Shown piece after piece: positions 21,244-34,436 of a stretch of DNA of 64,000 nucleotides (position 1 is its first letter; each line of letters begins with the position of its first letter). The notes under the pieces are model-generated. The model was not told the origin of the DNA. It worked only from the letters and a program-made list of their open reading frames with translations, and did no database searches. The DNA is from Sambucus nigra. Its lineage: Eukaryota; Streptophyta; Magnoliopsida; Dipsacales; Adoxaceae. The translations under genes and the position numbers were made by a program. The DNA lies in contig OX422222.1 in NCBI GenBank assembly GCA_949130495.1, positions 273,100,109 through 273,164,108 of the forward strand, written 5' to 3'.

Positions 21244-23390
21244 ATATTTTATTTATATATATAATGTTAGGTTATCATATTTTATTCTATCTATACCTTC
21301 ACAAATCATGGAATATCAAGTTGGTTACAAGCAATAAAATTTTAAGATTACAGTAGGAATTTCCATGTTAGAGATGAGTTTTGACCCATAGGACGTGACA
21401 ATTTGGTCAAGAAAAAACTAAATTATTGTGTATCTCTGAGTAAAGTTTGTAACGCAAGAAATGGGGTGTCAGGTGGATGTTCGAGTAAGAAGTTATACTG
21501 AATTTATGAACCAGGGGAAAAGCTGTCCATCCTTTTCAATTTCATTATGTCTTTCAGTACACCAAATGTTTTAATTTGATTTGTTGATGAGGGAAACAAC
21601 TTTGTCCAACTTAAACCCCTAAATATAACCTCTTTCTTTATCATTTTCAACCCTTGGTTAATTTTGGAGAAGTTTTGGCTTGATGAGAGAGAAAGGAGAA
21701 GCTTAAGGAAGAAAGTGTGTCAAGAAAATCTAGGATAATTCAAATAAAAACATAAAAGTGTTCTCAAGGTATATTTATGTGTTAATCCAGTTTTATTCTT
21801 GAATTATACTTATTGAAATTATATAAAATATCAATTATTGATTAAACTGTCATTCTTCTTTATATATATATGTATATGTCCATACTTAAGACAAGTGGTA
21901 TATGTAAGCCATATTGATTTGTATAGAACTCCCTTGTATTTAACCTTACATAAATGTTTGTATACTTTATGAAATTGAGTAATTCCAGTTGAAGATGAAC
22001 TAAACTTACATATACAAATAATATCTGAAAATTACATTTAAACTCCTTGTAGTTAAACCTAGGTGATGTTTATAAGTTGGTGCATAGTTATTATTTTCAT
22101 AATCCATTTAGATATGGCCTAAGTTTGATAACCCTTTTGACATATCATATGAATTCAAAAATTATTTAACTTTTTTTTTTATTATTCAGTACGTTTATTA
22201 AACTTTAGTTAAATTATAAAATGTTAAGATGTAAAAACATTATGAAAATTCTTTAAAGTTGATTGCACAATAGAGGAGCTTGTAGGACAAATTTAATACA
22301 TCGTAAAGAAATTATCATATCTTGATCTAAGAAGCTTAAAAAATGACCCACTCACTTGTTTTGGCAACTATATTCAAATAAGTTTTCATATTGATAAGGT
22401 TGGACACCTGTATTTGTACAATTTATAATTTTCGAATCGTAAAGAATAAAGGACAATGATTTTATGCCGTACTAGATACCCCCTGAAAGAAGATTCATAT
22501 CTCCTCCTTACAAAGGGTATTTTGAGTCAATGTTCCGTGATTATATATATTAATAAGTATGTTTTTATGAGTATTTGGTTTTATTTATAAATTCCTTACA
22601 AAATGTTTTCTAAGGTTGAATGTTTATAACTTTATCAACATAGATACTATCACATCATCTTTACTTGAGTTACATGGAATTCATCTTAAGTGGGATTATT
22701 TTATTGTTGTATAATCATTGAAACTTATAATATGATACTTATGATTTGAATTAAATACTAATTCAGTTTAATCTAACCATCAAGTTTAGTTCCACCTGAG
22801 AGAGACGCAAACATATAGTTGAGAACCCACGGTGAGTGTACTCACTGGAAAGATGTATATGTACATTTTTATGGATATGATTGTGACATTACAATTATGA
22901 AATTATATCATTTCGGTTTATCAAAATGATTGCAAACGGGATATGTGAACTATGGTTCAAAAAGTTAGGTCATTCTTTATGAATGGACCGGATCAGTTTA
23001 TACACTAGTATATGGATATGATTTAATGCATTTAATTGCATGCTATAGTGTAGTAGCGGTGCGTTCATTGAGTTATTTTGCTCATGGTTCCTATGTTTAT
23101 GTTTTTCAGGTCTCATGGTTTCACTGTCAAATCTAGGAAGTCGGGTTAGGTTAGCAAGGAATGGATAATGTGTAAGTTTTGTTTAATGTAAATGATGTAA
23201 TTAGTTTAACCTATCTTTCTAGCAAGTTTTTATAAGTATAGGTATTTTAATTTTGTTAAAAAAATAGTTTTATGGACTTCCATTGATGAATCTATAAGTA
23301 AGACATGTTTATCGTTTTGTTAATTGAAATATGGTTTGACTCACTTAGAATTTCAAACTTAATTACAAATAATTGGGCTAGAAAGTGTCA
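21244..23390 (+). repeat. Continuation of the 3' LTR of chromovirus X (right limit uncertain)
   Basis: After G1 the AT-rich LTR of X resumes (TATTTTATTTATATATATAA). It has no coding sense. A GAGAGAAAGGAGAAGCTTAA tract near 21687 and a run of short AT-rich segments are typical of long chromovirus LTRs. I cannot see its CA end; the next recognisable thing is copia pol at about 23395. Part of this stretch may be unrelated DNA. Confidence 0.45.
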
Positions 23391-23394
23391 TGAA

Positions 23395-24885
23395 TGATGA
23401 AGTAACACTTAATATGATGAATGCTAGATATTTTATGGTTCTGAAAAGGACTTTGATTTCTTTAGGTTCTTTAAATTTCAACCAGTGCATTGCACTCTAA
23501 GGATGAATAGTAACTTATGTCTTGGATGCCTTAGTGGTGATGAGGGGAAAGCTGGATGGAAACCTCTATTTTTTTTCAAGGTATCATGGCATCATAACAT
23601 GCCTTAATTGTAGAAACGAAATTGGAGGCAAAGTCAGATTTGACAAAGCTTTGTCATATGCGCCTGGGAAGAAGGTCATAATAGTGTCGAGTAAGCAAGG
23701 TTTACTTAAGGTGAGAAGGTTTGCAAGTTGGGGTTTTGTGAACATTATGTGCCTAGAATTAGAAGCAAGGCCAAGTTTGGTAGGGAAATTAATTTCTTAC
23801 AAAGAGCATACTTAACTACATTCACATAAATATTTGGGGCCTTTCAAAAACACCATTGTTAGGAGGTAGTCATTGATGGTTTCTTCCAAAGAACTTTGAT
23901 CACTATGAAACACAAAGATGAAGTACTTTAGGCGTTTTTAAATGAAAGATGGCCTATAATCAAACTCAGGGGAAGATTAAGGGATTTAGGTCACATAATG
24001 ACAGCGAGTACTTCGATGATAAATTTAAGAAGTATTGTTTGGATAAGAGTATTATTCGGCATTTCATTGTCTTAAAAACAACGCAACAAAATAGAGTAGA
24101 GATAAGGATAATTCAAATTATACTTAAAAGGTGAGGTGTATGTTATTGAATGTGGGTTTACAAAAACGTTTTTGGGCAGAAGCCATCATGTGCTTGCTCT
24201 GTTGGCCATCTATTGCTATTAGTTACAAGACTTTTATGGAGTCTTGGTCAGGATTACATTCTACTTACGACATGTTACGGATAATTCAATGTCTTGGCTT
24301 ATTACCATGTAAGTTAAGGTAAAATTGATTTTAGAGTCCATAAGGAAATTTTCATGAGTTCAAGTAGTGGGGTCAAGGGATACAAGTCATAGTGCCCGCG
24401 TGATAAGAAAATAGTGGTGAGTAGGGATGTAGCCTTTGATAAGGCATTTATGGTCAAGGTGTCAAAGGGTAGAAAAGAAGGATTCTTTTTATGAGAATAG
24501 GAGAAAAATGTGCAAATGGACGTGACTACTCTTATTGCTTCTTTAAATTAAGAGATGTAGGTTTCAAAAGAGGGACCTGGTCAACAAGGATAATAACAAC
24601 TATCTTTGGCTAGTGGAAAGAACCCCAAGGGTTCATCAAAAGATTAAGAGACATGGATTCGAGGATGACAGTGTAACATAGGCATTTTTTATGGTGATGA
24701 GTCATCTACATATCAAGAGTAGATGAATGATACTCATTGTAATGAATGGAAGACAACCATGGGTGAAGATATTAACTCTCTTCACAAGAACAAATTTGGG
24801 AACTTTTGAAGTTTCCTAAGGGGAAGAAGTCTATCGGATGTAAGTGGGTATGTGCTACAAAATATGATGTGCCGCGAAATGTGTT
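23395..24885 (+). pseudogene. Element E, piece a: copia GAG-pre-integrase, integrase, RT start
   Basis: Truncated and badly decayed Ty1/copia pol. 23415-23560 reads RYFMVLKRTLISLGSL and LVVMRGKLDGNLYF. Then integrase in changing frames: KVIIVSSKQGLLK, IKGFRSHNDSEYFDDKF (near 23970), RHFIVLKTTQQNR, MLLNVGLQKRFWAEAI. The RT entry SLHKNKFGNF and SIGCKWV-like sequence lies at 24780-24880, where homology stops. No LTR on this side. Probably the same element as pieces b and c. Confidence 0.8.
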
Positions 24886-25086
24886 AACTATAAATTTATA
24901 TTTTTTATATATTAACATGATGTATATATTATGCTCATTTAAACTCCTATTGATATTCTCCAAAGAGAGTTAAGTAGGGTAAATAATTGTCTCCTTCATT
25001 GATGTGCTTTCCTTTTGTAATCGTTTATTATTAATAAGTGAAAATATAAAAAAGAAAACATCGTTATTGTAATTTGTCACTCTAAC

Positions 25087-25958
25087 GGTGTTTTTGATAC
25101 GAAAGCAAGCAAACTTGGGTGGCAAAATTTGTCATGGCAAAATTTTTCATGGCAACTCCTATAATTTTCCAAGTCGAGTTATTTAATAACATTTATTTTT
25201 CAGGTGAAAAATCATGGCTTTAAATGTTTGATTGATAGATCTATTTGATCTAGAAAAATAAACAATTTTAATCCAAAATAAAAAAAAATATCATGAAAAA
25301 ATATTTTTAACAAAAAAATAGTTTAAAAAACACTTTTTAACAAAATAAAAACAGTTTATAAGAAAAAAGACAAAAACATTTTTAATAAAATAAATATAGA
25401 TATAAAGCACTTTTAATTACCAAAAAATAATTTTAAACAAAAGAAAATAATTTTTAACCAAATAAAAACAATTTATAACAAATAAAAAGTTTTTTGAGAA
25501 AAATGGTTTTTAACAAAATAAAAAAAAATATAGAAAAAAATAGTTTCTTTCTAAGAAAAATTATATTAACAAAAAAAACAATATTTAACAAAAAAAAATC
25601 ATTTTTTTTAAAAAAATAGTTTTAATGAAAAAACAGTTTTTTTTTAAGAAAAGTAGTTTTATCAAAATAAATAGTTTTTAACAAGAAAATCAGTTTTTAC
25701 AAAAAAAAATAGTTTTTCAAAAAAATAGTTTTAATGGAAAAAGACAACTTTTAATCGAAAAAAACAGTTTTAAAAAGGATGACAAATTTTGCCCATAAAA
25801 GTGAAAAAAATGATGAGAAATTTGTATGTTGACATGGGTACCCATTCAAATTTTCCATGGCAAATAAGGGCAATCAAACACGTAATATAGTGGGCAAATC
25901 CATTATTTGCCGTCATTTGCCAAATTTTCCATGGAAAATAAGGAGTATTAGACACACC
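25087..25958. mobile_element. TIR element with AT-rich repetitive core (PIF/Harbinger-like?)
   Basis: Ends GGTGTTTTTGATAC and, inverted, GGTGTGTCTAATAC; the similarity continues inward through GGCAAAATTTGTCATGG and GGAAAATTTGGCAAATGACG. The core 25255-25770 is a degenerate repeat around AACAGTTTTTAACAAAATAA, like that in the Harbinger-like element at 43640. No transposase. Flanking 3-mers (AAC, TTA) do not agree, so the superfamily is tentative. The flanks 24886-25086 and 25959-26335 show nothing recognisable. Confidence 0.55.
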
Positions 25959-26335
25959 TTATAACCAATTTTCGTGATACTCTATAAATTAATTTTTTTT
26001 ATACTTGTGTGACCATTTTCAACACTTATGGACTGCAATGGTATCAAAGATGAGTGTTAAAATTTGTACCCTATAACAAAGGAGTTAAAAGAGTATATGA
26101 AAAAAAATTAAATTAGTTTATTATGATTTAAATCAACAAAGTTGTAGTTTATTAGTTTTGACAAATTAATATGAATTGAGTAAGTTATTTTTCAAAAATA
26201 TTATTTATAATTAAAATATTGATAGGATAATTCTTTAAATTCTATCATATTAAATGAGTTTATTTGGAATTTATAGAAGATACTGTATGACGAAAGGATT
26301 ATTTATAATAATAGAGTGAATGTGTATATGAAATG

Positions 26336-27426
26336 TGACAAAGCACGGGTATTATGGATTTACTTATATCTTAGGTTTCTTACACAAAGATTCACTTTTT
26401 ACCGAATTTTATCTTGATTTAATAAAAGTAAACATGAAAGATTGTTTAAGGCTAACTCCAACTAAATCTCCAAACCAAACTGGAGGAAGAAGAAATAAAG
26501 AAAAAATCAATTTTGGGTAAAACCTTTCATTCAGCATTGTTAAAGATAAGACGGGGGCATGTAATAACTTACAAACTACTTATAGATCCACCAAGTATAA
26601 TGCATAGGAGTCTTCGAATCTTCAATAGAAAATGATTCAGTTCTGTACCGCCCATGGGAAGCAGATCTTCCCTTGGTATCCACTGATGAGACTTTGGAAT
26701 ATGAAATTTCCTTCTTCTCCGGTCGTAGAACCTCGACTCCACAAATCAGTAATTTCTTTACAATGGTTTAAAACTTTTCATTTTGTTCTTCTTGGTTTGA
26801 AAAAGTGATCCTAAAAGATCCAACGGGTTGAGATAAAAAAATTATAAAGTTTGATCACAAAAATAACCCTAAAAAAGCTTGGAAATACATCCAAACACGT
26901 ATCTCTTTTTATAAGAAAAGTTGTTGCAAGGAGATAAGGATAAGAGATTGCATCAGATTTATTGGAAAAATAAAAACACGCATACTCATTCAAATGAACT
27001 CTCACCGAGTTCGAACCATGTACCCGATCTCATCCAAATGATTTTCAAATATGCTTTGAACGACATTCCATAGCTGACCAAAAAGGCGCCGCTTCAGAAC
27101 TCATTCTAACGATCCTTCGCAACTCGTTCGAACAACATGCCATTTCGATCTAACGAGTTAGCGAGTTTTGCAAAATATCTTTACAAAAATTAAAACATAT
27201 TTTGTAAATCAAACTCTATTTAAGAATAACCACTGAATATTCTAAGCTTTATCAAACCACTTCATAACTCTTCTCATGGAAAGTTGTGACAAAGGATCTT
27301 CAATCTTACAAATGTCACAAACGAATATTTTCTTCCAAGACTTGAGAACGGTCATGAAGGTGCAATGGGGTGTAACGGGATAAGCAAATAAAAAGAAAAT
27401 GAGAAATTATAAATTTTGCTCTTACA
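26336..27426 (-). repeat. 3' LTR of A
   Basis: On the minus strand starts TGTAAGAGC and ends GCTTTGTCA. TATA box CTTATAAAAAGAG lies near 26920-26909, downstream of a palindrome cluster (about 27175-27040; TCGTTCGAACAA, TTTGAACGAC). Collinear with 40567-41680. Confidence 0.92.
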
Positions 27427-27438
27427 AATCTCCCCCTT
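27427..27438 (-). other. Polypurine tract of A
   Basis: Minus strand AAAGGGGGAGATT directly before the LTR start TGTAAG; identical to that of B. Confidence 0.92.
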
Positions 27439-28869
27439 TGGCTATTCCGGCACAAAATACATACCGAAGAAAAATTGACCTCTAAGACTAATACAGCTAA
27501 AGTTCTCCCAAAATAAAGAAACAAAAATGCATAAATGTATAAGTCTTCAACTAAAAGTTTTCATCTTGTGTGGTCCATAAAATCATCATCAAGGAAGAAT
27601 GACCTACACATATGAAATAAAAGGCATATCGTCACGCATACGAGAGTTTAAAAAAATAAAAACTACCCCTCAATTTGTTCTTCCCCTTTTTGTCCGTAAT
27701 AGATAAATGGGTAAGAAACTAAGCAAGAAATGTTAACGGCACACGATGAATTTTTGAATTTCAATTTTCTTAAGTATAAAAAGTACATATAAGTACAAAT
27801 ACATCACACCATGGAATATCATTAAAATACCCGAATCATGAAAACAGAATGTAATTGTGTGAACATTTTCCATAGGCAAAACAACATAGGTATATGTAAC
27901 AAAGTTGCACGAAGTCATGAAATACTTATAAAGAAATAACATAATCTCAAACTTAGGTGTAAGAAAGTTGAACATAAATGAAATTGACTCAACATATGCA
28001 ACATGCCATGAATTTAAATGCTTCTCAAAATAATAACGCCAAACTATTTAATACTTTCAAGAGAGTTCGTTGTGCAAATCCATTGATCTTCTACTTTATA
28101 ACTCCATTAAAATCTCACATATTTAATAATTCACTCTCAAATTTTTAGATATTATAATGCTCAAGTATAGTGAAGCATCAAAGAAATAAAAATGGCCTTG
28201 GCACTTATGTTTTTGTGTGTCGTTAAAATTTTAGACTTTTTTGCAAATGGTGGCTTTTAACGCAAAGAGTATTTTCTCTTTTGTAGCCCCTTTCCATTGC
28301 TTAACATAAAATAAATATTTTGGGAAACGAAATTCGGGTAGTGGTACTTGCACGCTTTTCTATAGTATATTTGGTTCGTTATTAAACACTATTGGGATGA
28401 GAACACCATATGCGACATATAATAAGAAAGTATAACGTTCAAAACGTCCATGCATGTCTGAAATAAAGGTGATAAAAAGTCGAGCATAAAGAGAGTAATC
28501 ATCAATGAACAACGAAATGCTAGCCACGCATCATTAAGCACGCTAAATAAACGAAGGCACATATCAAAACACCATGAAAAAATCACATGAATGGATGGAT
28601 TGTAGAAGTGAATTGAACATCTTAAATGCACATCCATACATGGTGAAAAACAAAATACAAAGATATTTTAGTCTTTTTAAAAAAAATTATCAAAAATAAA
28701 ATATTTTTGGAATTTTCAAACTTTTTCTTAAAAAAATCAAAAATCATTTTGGATTTTTTAACATAAACATAGAAATACAATATAAAAGCAATCTAGAAAT
28801 AGGGACAACTGATATGAAGATGATAATCACCTTACACTAGACTGATATGAAGATAATAAAATACCGAAC
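27439..28869 (-). other. Non-coding tail of A between RNase H and PPT
   Basis: 1.4 kb, AT-rich, no coding sense. The stretch 28200-28380 (GTAGCCCCTTTCCATT, AAATTCGGGTAGTGG) matches 35560-35700 in element B (GCAGCCCGATACCATT, AAATCCGGGCAGCGG), so A and B share this region by descent. Confidence 0.65.
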
Positions 28870-30420
28870 TCAATCAACGAAACAAATATTCAATGACTTC
28901 CTTATATTCTCGAATCTGAGTGCATTTAAAGGTATCATTAAAATATCAGCTAATTGGCGTTCGGTGCTCACAAAGCTCAAGGACACGACCTTATCCTCAA
29001 TGAGATCATGAATGAAATGCTCACGTATCCTAATAGGCTTCATGCAAGAATATTGGACTGGATTACATAACATATGAATTGCACTCGTATTATCACATGA
29101 AATAGTCATTGTGCCTTAGATAATCCCATAACCTTCCAACATTTTCTTCATCTATGAGAGTTGTGTGCAACAACTCCCGGTGAATATATACTCGGCCTTC
29201 ATTATGGATAAGAAATGGATTTTTCATTCTTGCTCAACTAAGAGACGAGCACTCCCAAAGTAAAAGCATCCAACCGAGATGCTCCTATAACCATCAACTA
29301 TCCCAACCCAATCGACATCCGAATAGGCAGACAAATCGTCATCAATATGAAAAGATCACCAAATATCGTAAGAAAGTGTGTCACACATGTATTTGATGAA
29401 ACATTTAAGTGCGAGAAAGTGATACTCTTTCAGGGGTGCTTGGAAACTCGCATAAACTCCAACGCTAAAGGAAATCTTAAGACGACTATCGATAAAGTAG
29501 AGAAGACTATTTATTATGCTCCTATAAAGGGTTTACTTTATGTCCTTGACTAAAGTGTCTTTTCTAAGCTTAGGTGATGTCTCATAGGGGTGCATGATTT
29601 CTTAGCGGAGTCTAAACCAAACTTCTTCAGTAGGTTCCTAACATATTCGGATTGAGATATGAATCTGATTCCTCTGGTTGACGCACTTGGAGACCTAAGA
29701 AGAATGTAATCTCACCAACCATGCTCATCTCAAACACACTATTGATCTCCTCCTGAAACATGTGAGCATGTGGGAGTAGGGGGGTCCAAATACTATGTTG
29801 TCCATATATACTTGGGAAATCAAGATAGCACCACTCTCTCCTTACAAACAACGTTTTATCCACTCCCACTCTCTTAAAGCCACGAGCTAATAGATAAGAA
29901 GTGAGCCTCTCTTACCAAGCATGGTATGCTTACTTCAAACCATACAAGGCCTTTTTAAGATAAAAGGATATGTTTCAGGTGCTTCAGATCTTCGAACCCC
30001 TTTGTTTTTTTTTTGTACACATCCTCCTATAGAATTCCATTAAAGAAGACACTCTTGACATCTATTTGGTATGACTTGAACCATATATGACATGTTATGG
30101 TGAGTAATAAGTGTATGGACTCAATCCTTGCAATAAGAGAGAATGTCAAAGTCAACACCCTCAATATGTGGGTATCCTTGAGTGACTAACATAGTCTTAT
30201 TATGAACTATAGTACCATTATCCATCTTATTCTTGTAAATACACTTGGTACCAATCACATTAGTCTTTCTAGGTTAGGATACTAACTCCCACACATTATT
30301 CTTGCGAAACTGAAGCAACTCATCTTGCATAGCGCATATCCAATACTCGTCCTTAAGTGTTTTTTTCACATTCTTAGGTTCTACTAAGGAGGTATAGTAA
30401 AAGTAGCTAACCACATTCTC
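28870..30420 (-). pseudogene. A reverse transcriptase and RNase H
   Basis: Minus strand. RT entry EPKNVKKTLKDEYWICAMQ and NNVWELVS at about 30420-30275. Middle is broken by many stops (IGTKCIYKNKMDNGTIV is readable). The catalytic box near 29800 reads YMDNIVFG where YVDDIIFG is expected, so the second Asp is lost. RNase H keeps AYSDVDWVG, KAEYIFTGSCCTQL and TISCDNTSAIHML with its catalytic D, E and D, then EDKVVSLSFVSTERQLADIL to the stop at 28870. Confidence 0.9.
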
Positions 30421-31250
30421 ATGTTGAGCTCGAGCCTTGACACCTAGTGTGGGATCTCCAAGTATAGTAAAAAGGCCATGACTCTTTCGAACCCAAGAGG
30501 GTGGATCCTTTAAATAAATAGAGAGGTCCACCAAGGTAATATAAGGAACGATGAGATCATCATCGGCGTTCATCATTCTCACACTCGAGGTCAGGATCAA
30601 TAGACATAGGCAGCTCATCGTCTCTAAGCATGTCGTTTATTGATTAAATGATCTTAAAGCTTGCAACATTAAACACCTGATAATCCCTACTCAATGATGA
30701 ATACCCTAAAAATATCCCATTACCTCTTTGGGAGTTAGACTTTTTTAAGTGATCTCTATTTCTCAAAATGTAGCAAGGACTCCCAAAGAATCAAAAATAC
30801 GATAGGTTGGGTTTTATCCCTATCTACAACTCATATGGAATGTGTAACGTGTTAGGAAATAAATCGCATCTAACTTTTCTCTAAGAAATCCCACGATAGA
30901 GCAACTAAAAAAATCTTCGACTATCATGAGAATGTATCTCTTATAACCTAAGCTCTCCGTACAAGTAGGACCCATAAGATCCATATGTATCAACTCTAGC
31001 ACACGAGAAGTGGTAATGGTATTCAATTTCTGACGGGGACTTTGAATATTGTTCCTTGTTGGCAAGGACTATAAACCAAGGAAGTTGTTTTCCCAAGCGA
31101 TGGTAAACCACAAACAAGGTCTTTCTTCACTAATCTCTCAAGATCTCTAAATTTAACATGACCTAGTCGTTGAGGAACATGACCTAGCATTATTGCACAT
31201 AAAGGAGGACTTGAGAATAATCCCATAGAAATTATCATTGGCCCTCACTC
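30421..31250 (-). pseudogene. A integrase, with catalytic core deleted
   Basis: Minus strand. Zinc finger near 31215-31060: RLGHVKFRDLERLVKKDLV and YSPCQQG (one Cys replaced by Tyr). Core start LIHMDLMGPTCTESLGYKRY, LMIVEDFF near 30990-30900 keeps the first Asp. Then at about 30830 the sequence jumps to PYEL*IGIKPNLSYF and FLGYSS-like C-terminal sequence. The stretch with second Asp, Glu and the PQQNG box, some 400 bases in relatives, is missing. Confidence 0.85.
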
Positions 31251-31560
31251 CTTATAATAATAGTCCACCCGATTGATCATAAACGTCACACTAGGGCTGG
31301 TCGAACTTCACTGTAAAGTTTGCATTGCAAAGTTCGCTTGTGCCAATTAAGTTTTCTTTCAATCCTTTAACGTACAACACATTGTCTATCTTAGGAAATT
31401 CAAGTATCTCAACACAACCACATATTAAAATGCTAAACCTACTCCCATCTCCAAAGGTGACTTTTCCTTCCTTGTGTTACACAAGGTTGGTAAAATAAGA
31501 CTTTCCACTGGTCATGTGCCTAGAGCATCCACTATCCAAATACAATTTGGAAGTATCTTG
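31251..31560 (-). pseudogene. A aspartic protease
   Basis: Minus strand. KLYLDSGCSRHMTSGKSYF near 31550-31492 is the copia protease/zinc-like box (DSGCSxHMTG), followed by KVTFGDGSRFSI and NVLYVKGLKENLIGTSELC towards 31300. The DSG active-site triplet is intact; stops lie on both sides. Confidence 0.87.
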
Positions 31561-32545
31561 AGTCTTAAGAGTAATGTGAATAACAAGGGCTTTGTCGTCT
31601 TGCTTAGTTACTCAAGTGGAGGTAACCTTTTATTTGCCCTTGTCGTCGTTGACTCTAGTCGTACTGTTGGAGGCGTTCTCAAAAGGCATAGACATCCTTT
31701 GAAAACTTTCCATTAATCTTTGATAAATGGCGACTAGAAACTTAACTTTCTCTCTTAGACTAAACAAGTCTCTACAGTGGTGCGCAGGAGTATCTGTAGG
31801 TAAAGTTCTTCCTAACTTGTAGCAAAATTCCCTAAGTTAACCTCTTCTTTTGTAATGAGTTCAAACATAGACTTATTTGAATCTACCTTGGTTAGATCAT
31901 TTAAGTTGACGTCTCTTTGGTGGGTTAGGTTAAGGCCCATATGGATCCACCACAAACTTAGGAATCGGTTCGTGTACAGCATGAGAAGTGGGTGTATCAT
32001 CGTAATTTATTCCTTGCCTCTCCCTAAAACATAAAGTGGGATTGAGGAAAACCTTCCCTACCTTCTTTGATGTATCCTCTATAGTAACCTTAACCTACTT
32101 GACATGCTAGAGATCATTATCGATTTAGGATATAAGGGCTTCAAGTTTCTCATGAGAGTCTAATGAAGCTTGAAGATATCCCTTAAGATTGATCACTTTG
32201 TTTGTCAAGTCACCATTTTCCCTCTCCACTAAAATAACTCTCTCTCCCAAAGAAACTCTCATCGAGGTCTCACTCTCTCTCAACTCTTTATCTAGAGATA
32301 ACACCCTAAGAGCCAAATTTTTATTTTTCCTTTTTCATTTTAAAAGACTCGGTGTAAATATCGACGTAGTCGCTTCGAAGGCCACTTTCTCCCTCACTCA
32401 AAACATCATCTTTCTCACTCTCTCCAAAATTACTGGACTCGTTGTCGAGGTTATAATATTTAGAAATATCCTCGCTGATGTGAGATGTACTCGATGTACT
32501 AACATGACTGGCCACAAACGGGATGAAGTTGCATCTATGCAGTAA
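31561..32545 (-). pseudogene. A gag-pol linker: acidic segment, coiled coil, second knuckle
   Basis: Minus strand. 32515-32321 is Ser/Glu/Asp-rich (ASHVSTSSTSHISEDISKYY). 32316-32125 is a Leu/Glu coiled coil (VLSLDKELRESETSMRVSL). 31990-31800 carries HEPIPKFVVDPYGP and a ruined second knuckle (THYKRRG*LREFCYKLGR). This is the same order as the ends of G1 and B, but here protease follows. Confidence 0.75.
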
Positions 32546-32834
32546 TTCATTGTAGGCAGCTTTGCCTTTTCCCTGTCTCTTTAGTTTAGTATCACAATCG
32601 TGGGCTTTGGGACCATTACTTTCGCCCTAATAGAATCTATCCTCGTCTTTTATAGGGTATTCTCCTCTCGCATTTTAAATCCTTTCTTGTCTGACTTAAA
32701 ATTTTTATCTTTCTCAAACCTATATTTTCTTTGGAAGAATTTTGTTTTCTTAGTTTGAGACATTTTTGAACTTTTTTGCAAAAAGGGCGAAATCATCAAG
32801 ATCAAAATAAAATTCAGATTCAGAAGAGACCTCC
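32546..32834 (-). pseudogene. A gag, 3' part, with first zinc knuckle
   Basis: Minus strand. Begins right at the edge of B. VSSESEFYFDLDDFALFAKKFK (frame changes included) is the family's gag tail, followed near 32640-32560 by a degenerate knuckle that ends HDCDTKLKRQGKGKAAYN. Continues the gag that starts at 40509. Confidence 0.78.
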
Positions 32835-32839
32835 TCTTT

Positions 32840-34424
32840 TGAGACGACAAAAATTATAAGATATACTTTGATACCAATTTGAAATCCCAATTTTTAAATT
32901 CTAAAGTCCTCAAATTTTAATGTCTTTAAAATTAAAGTGAAATTAAACTAAACAGAACAAATATTTGGATAGTTCTTTTAAGGACAATTAAACAAATTTA
33001 ATACAATTCAAGTTAAAATTATGCCAGACAAACCTAAGCATGCATTTTTCCAAATAGATTTGACCACCTTGAATTAAATTAAATTAAACTTACCCAAATT
33101 TAATCTAGCACCAAAATTACACCATTGTTGTGATTAAACCAACTTTTATCTTTTTACACCTACACATGCATTTATGTGATTTTTTCAAGGTAAAAATAAA
33201 AATAATCACGCAACGCCGCGATGTACGAGGAAAACTCACAAGGGGAAAAACCTTGGACGTCCCAGTCAACAAATACACTAGGTATGGTTTTACGTAAACA
33301 AGACAAAAGACTTACTTCCTTGACTCGACTCCCTCTCGATCCTTGATGCATCTTCTTGTTTCTACCTCTGCCTAGTTGATAACTCCAGTATCCACTGTAA
33401 TCTTGGAATCCACCGATGGGGATGAGCTACCGTCAAATATAAGAAAGCCTCTTATATGTATTCACACCATGAATCACAACAAATGCGAACTCCTCTGTTG
33501 GAAACCTTCTCTTTGGGGATGAGAATAAAACCCAGTGCCAACTTGATGATCTCAAAACATAATATATTTAGAAAACTGGATCATACTAAACTATGGGTGT
33601 AAACTTTGTGTTTTGATAAGAATTAAACCATAGAAATCAAGAACACAAAATGGGACTTTTTTTGAAAAGATTTTTCTCTATCTAAAGCACTTGAAAAGTA
33701 TGAAAAAGTTAATCTAAAAATTTTGTTCCCATACATATTAAATCAGGTAAATAGTTAGTGGGGAAATGGGTGGTTAAAATTAAAAACTCGCGAAATTACG
33801 TAAATCCGTCAGGTCGTTCAAACGACTTTTGAATTTTGTTCGACAACTTGGTTCGAATGAGATTTCAAAGTACAAATAGGAAAAAATCTCGTTAGATAAA
33901 ACTCGTTCAAACGATGTAGTTCTAACGAAATTTCTAATGACATTTCAGAAAATAGATATGAAGTTCGTTCGATATCTCATTCGAGGTTCACTCGATCGAT
34001 CGACCTATGCATCTCGTTCGAACGAGATCCTAGTTTTGTTTGAACGACTTTTTAGAAAATCCAAAAATTCTTTTTAAGCCCAAAAACTTTGATATATAGT
34101 TTTAAAATAATTTTCTTAGAAAAATAAAAAGTCGTTATGACAAAAGTTTAATAAAAAGGAACCCATAAAAAATAACCAAGTCTCTATATATATTAAATGC
34201 ATTCATACCTTTAAAGACCTTAGAATTCAAGTGTTGATGACGTATAAACTTGGCATGAAAACCAGCATTGATTATATATTCACGATAGGCTTGGCCGTTA
34301 CATCTTCAACTTGAACATCATAGGCTTGAAAGGATATAACAAACTACTATCCTATGACTCAATTAGTTTTTTCCAGAATTAAGCCAACACAAAAAATAGA
34401 CTCAATTGGAAATTTGCCCTTACA
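32840..34424 (-). repeat. 3' LTR of B
   Basis: Minus strand TGTAAGGGC ... GTCTCA. Contains eight or more imperfect TCGTTCGAACGA motifs between about 33810 and 34055, including TCGTTCAAACGA and CTCGTTCGAACGAG. Near its end a decayed TGGTATCAAAGT (inner PBS-like motif) is found at about 32860-32870. Confidence 0.92.
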
Positions 34425-34436
34425 AATCTCCCCCTT
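34425..34436 (-). other. Polypurine tract of B
   Basis: Minus strand AAAGGGGGAGATT before TGTAAG, same as in A. Several further CTCCCCC runs (34630-34820 on +) follow inside and might act as extra tracts. Confidence 0.9.

Noticed and set aside
25255..25770. CRISPR-like or satellite array
   Set aside because: Repeat units are degenerate, AT-only and without constant spacers; it is the core of a TIR element.
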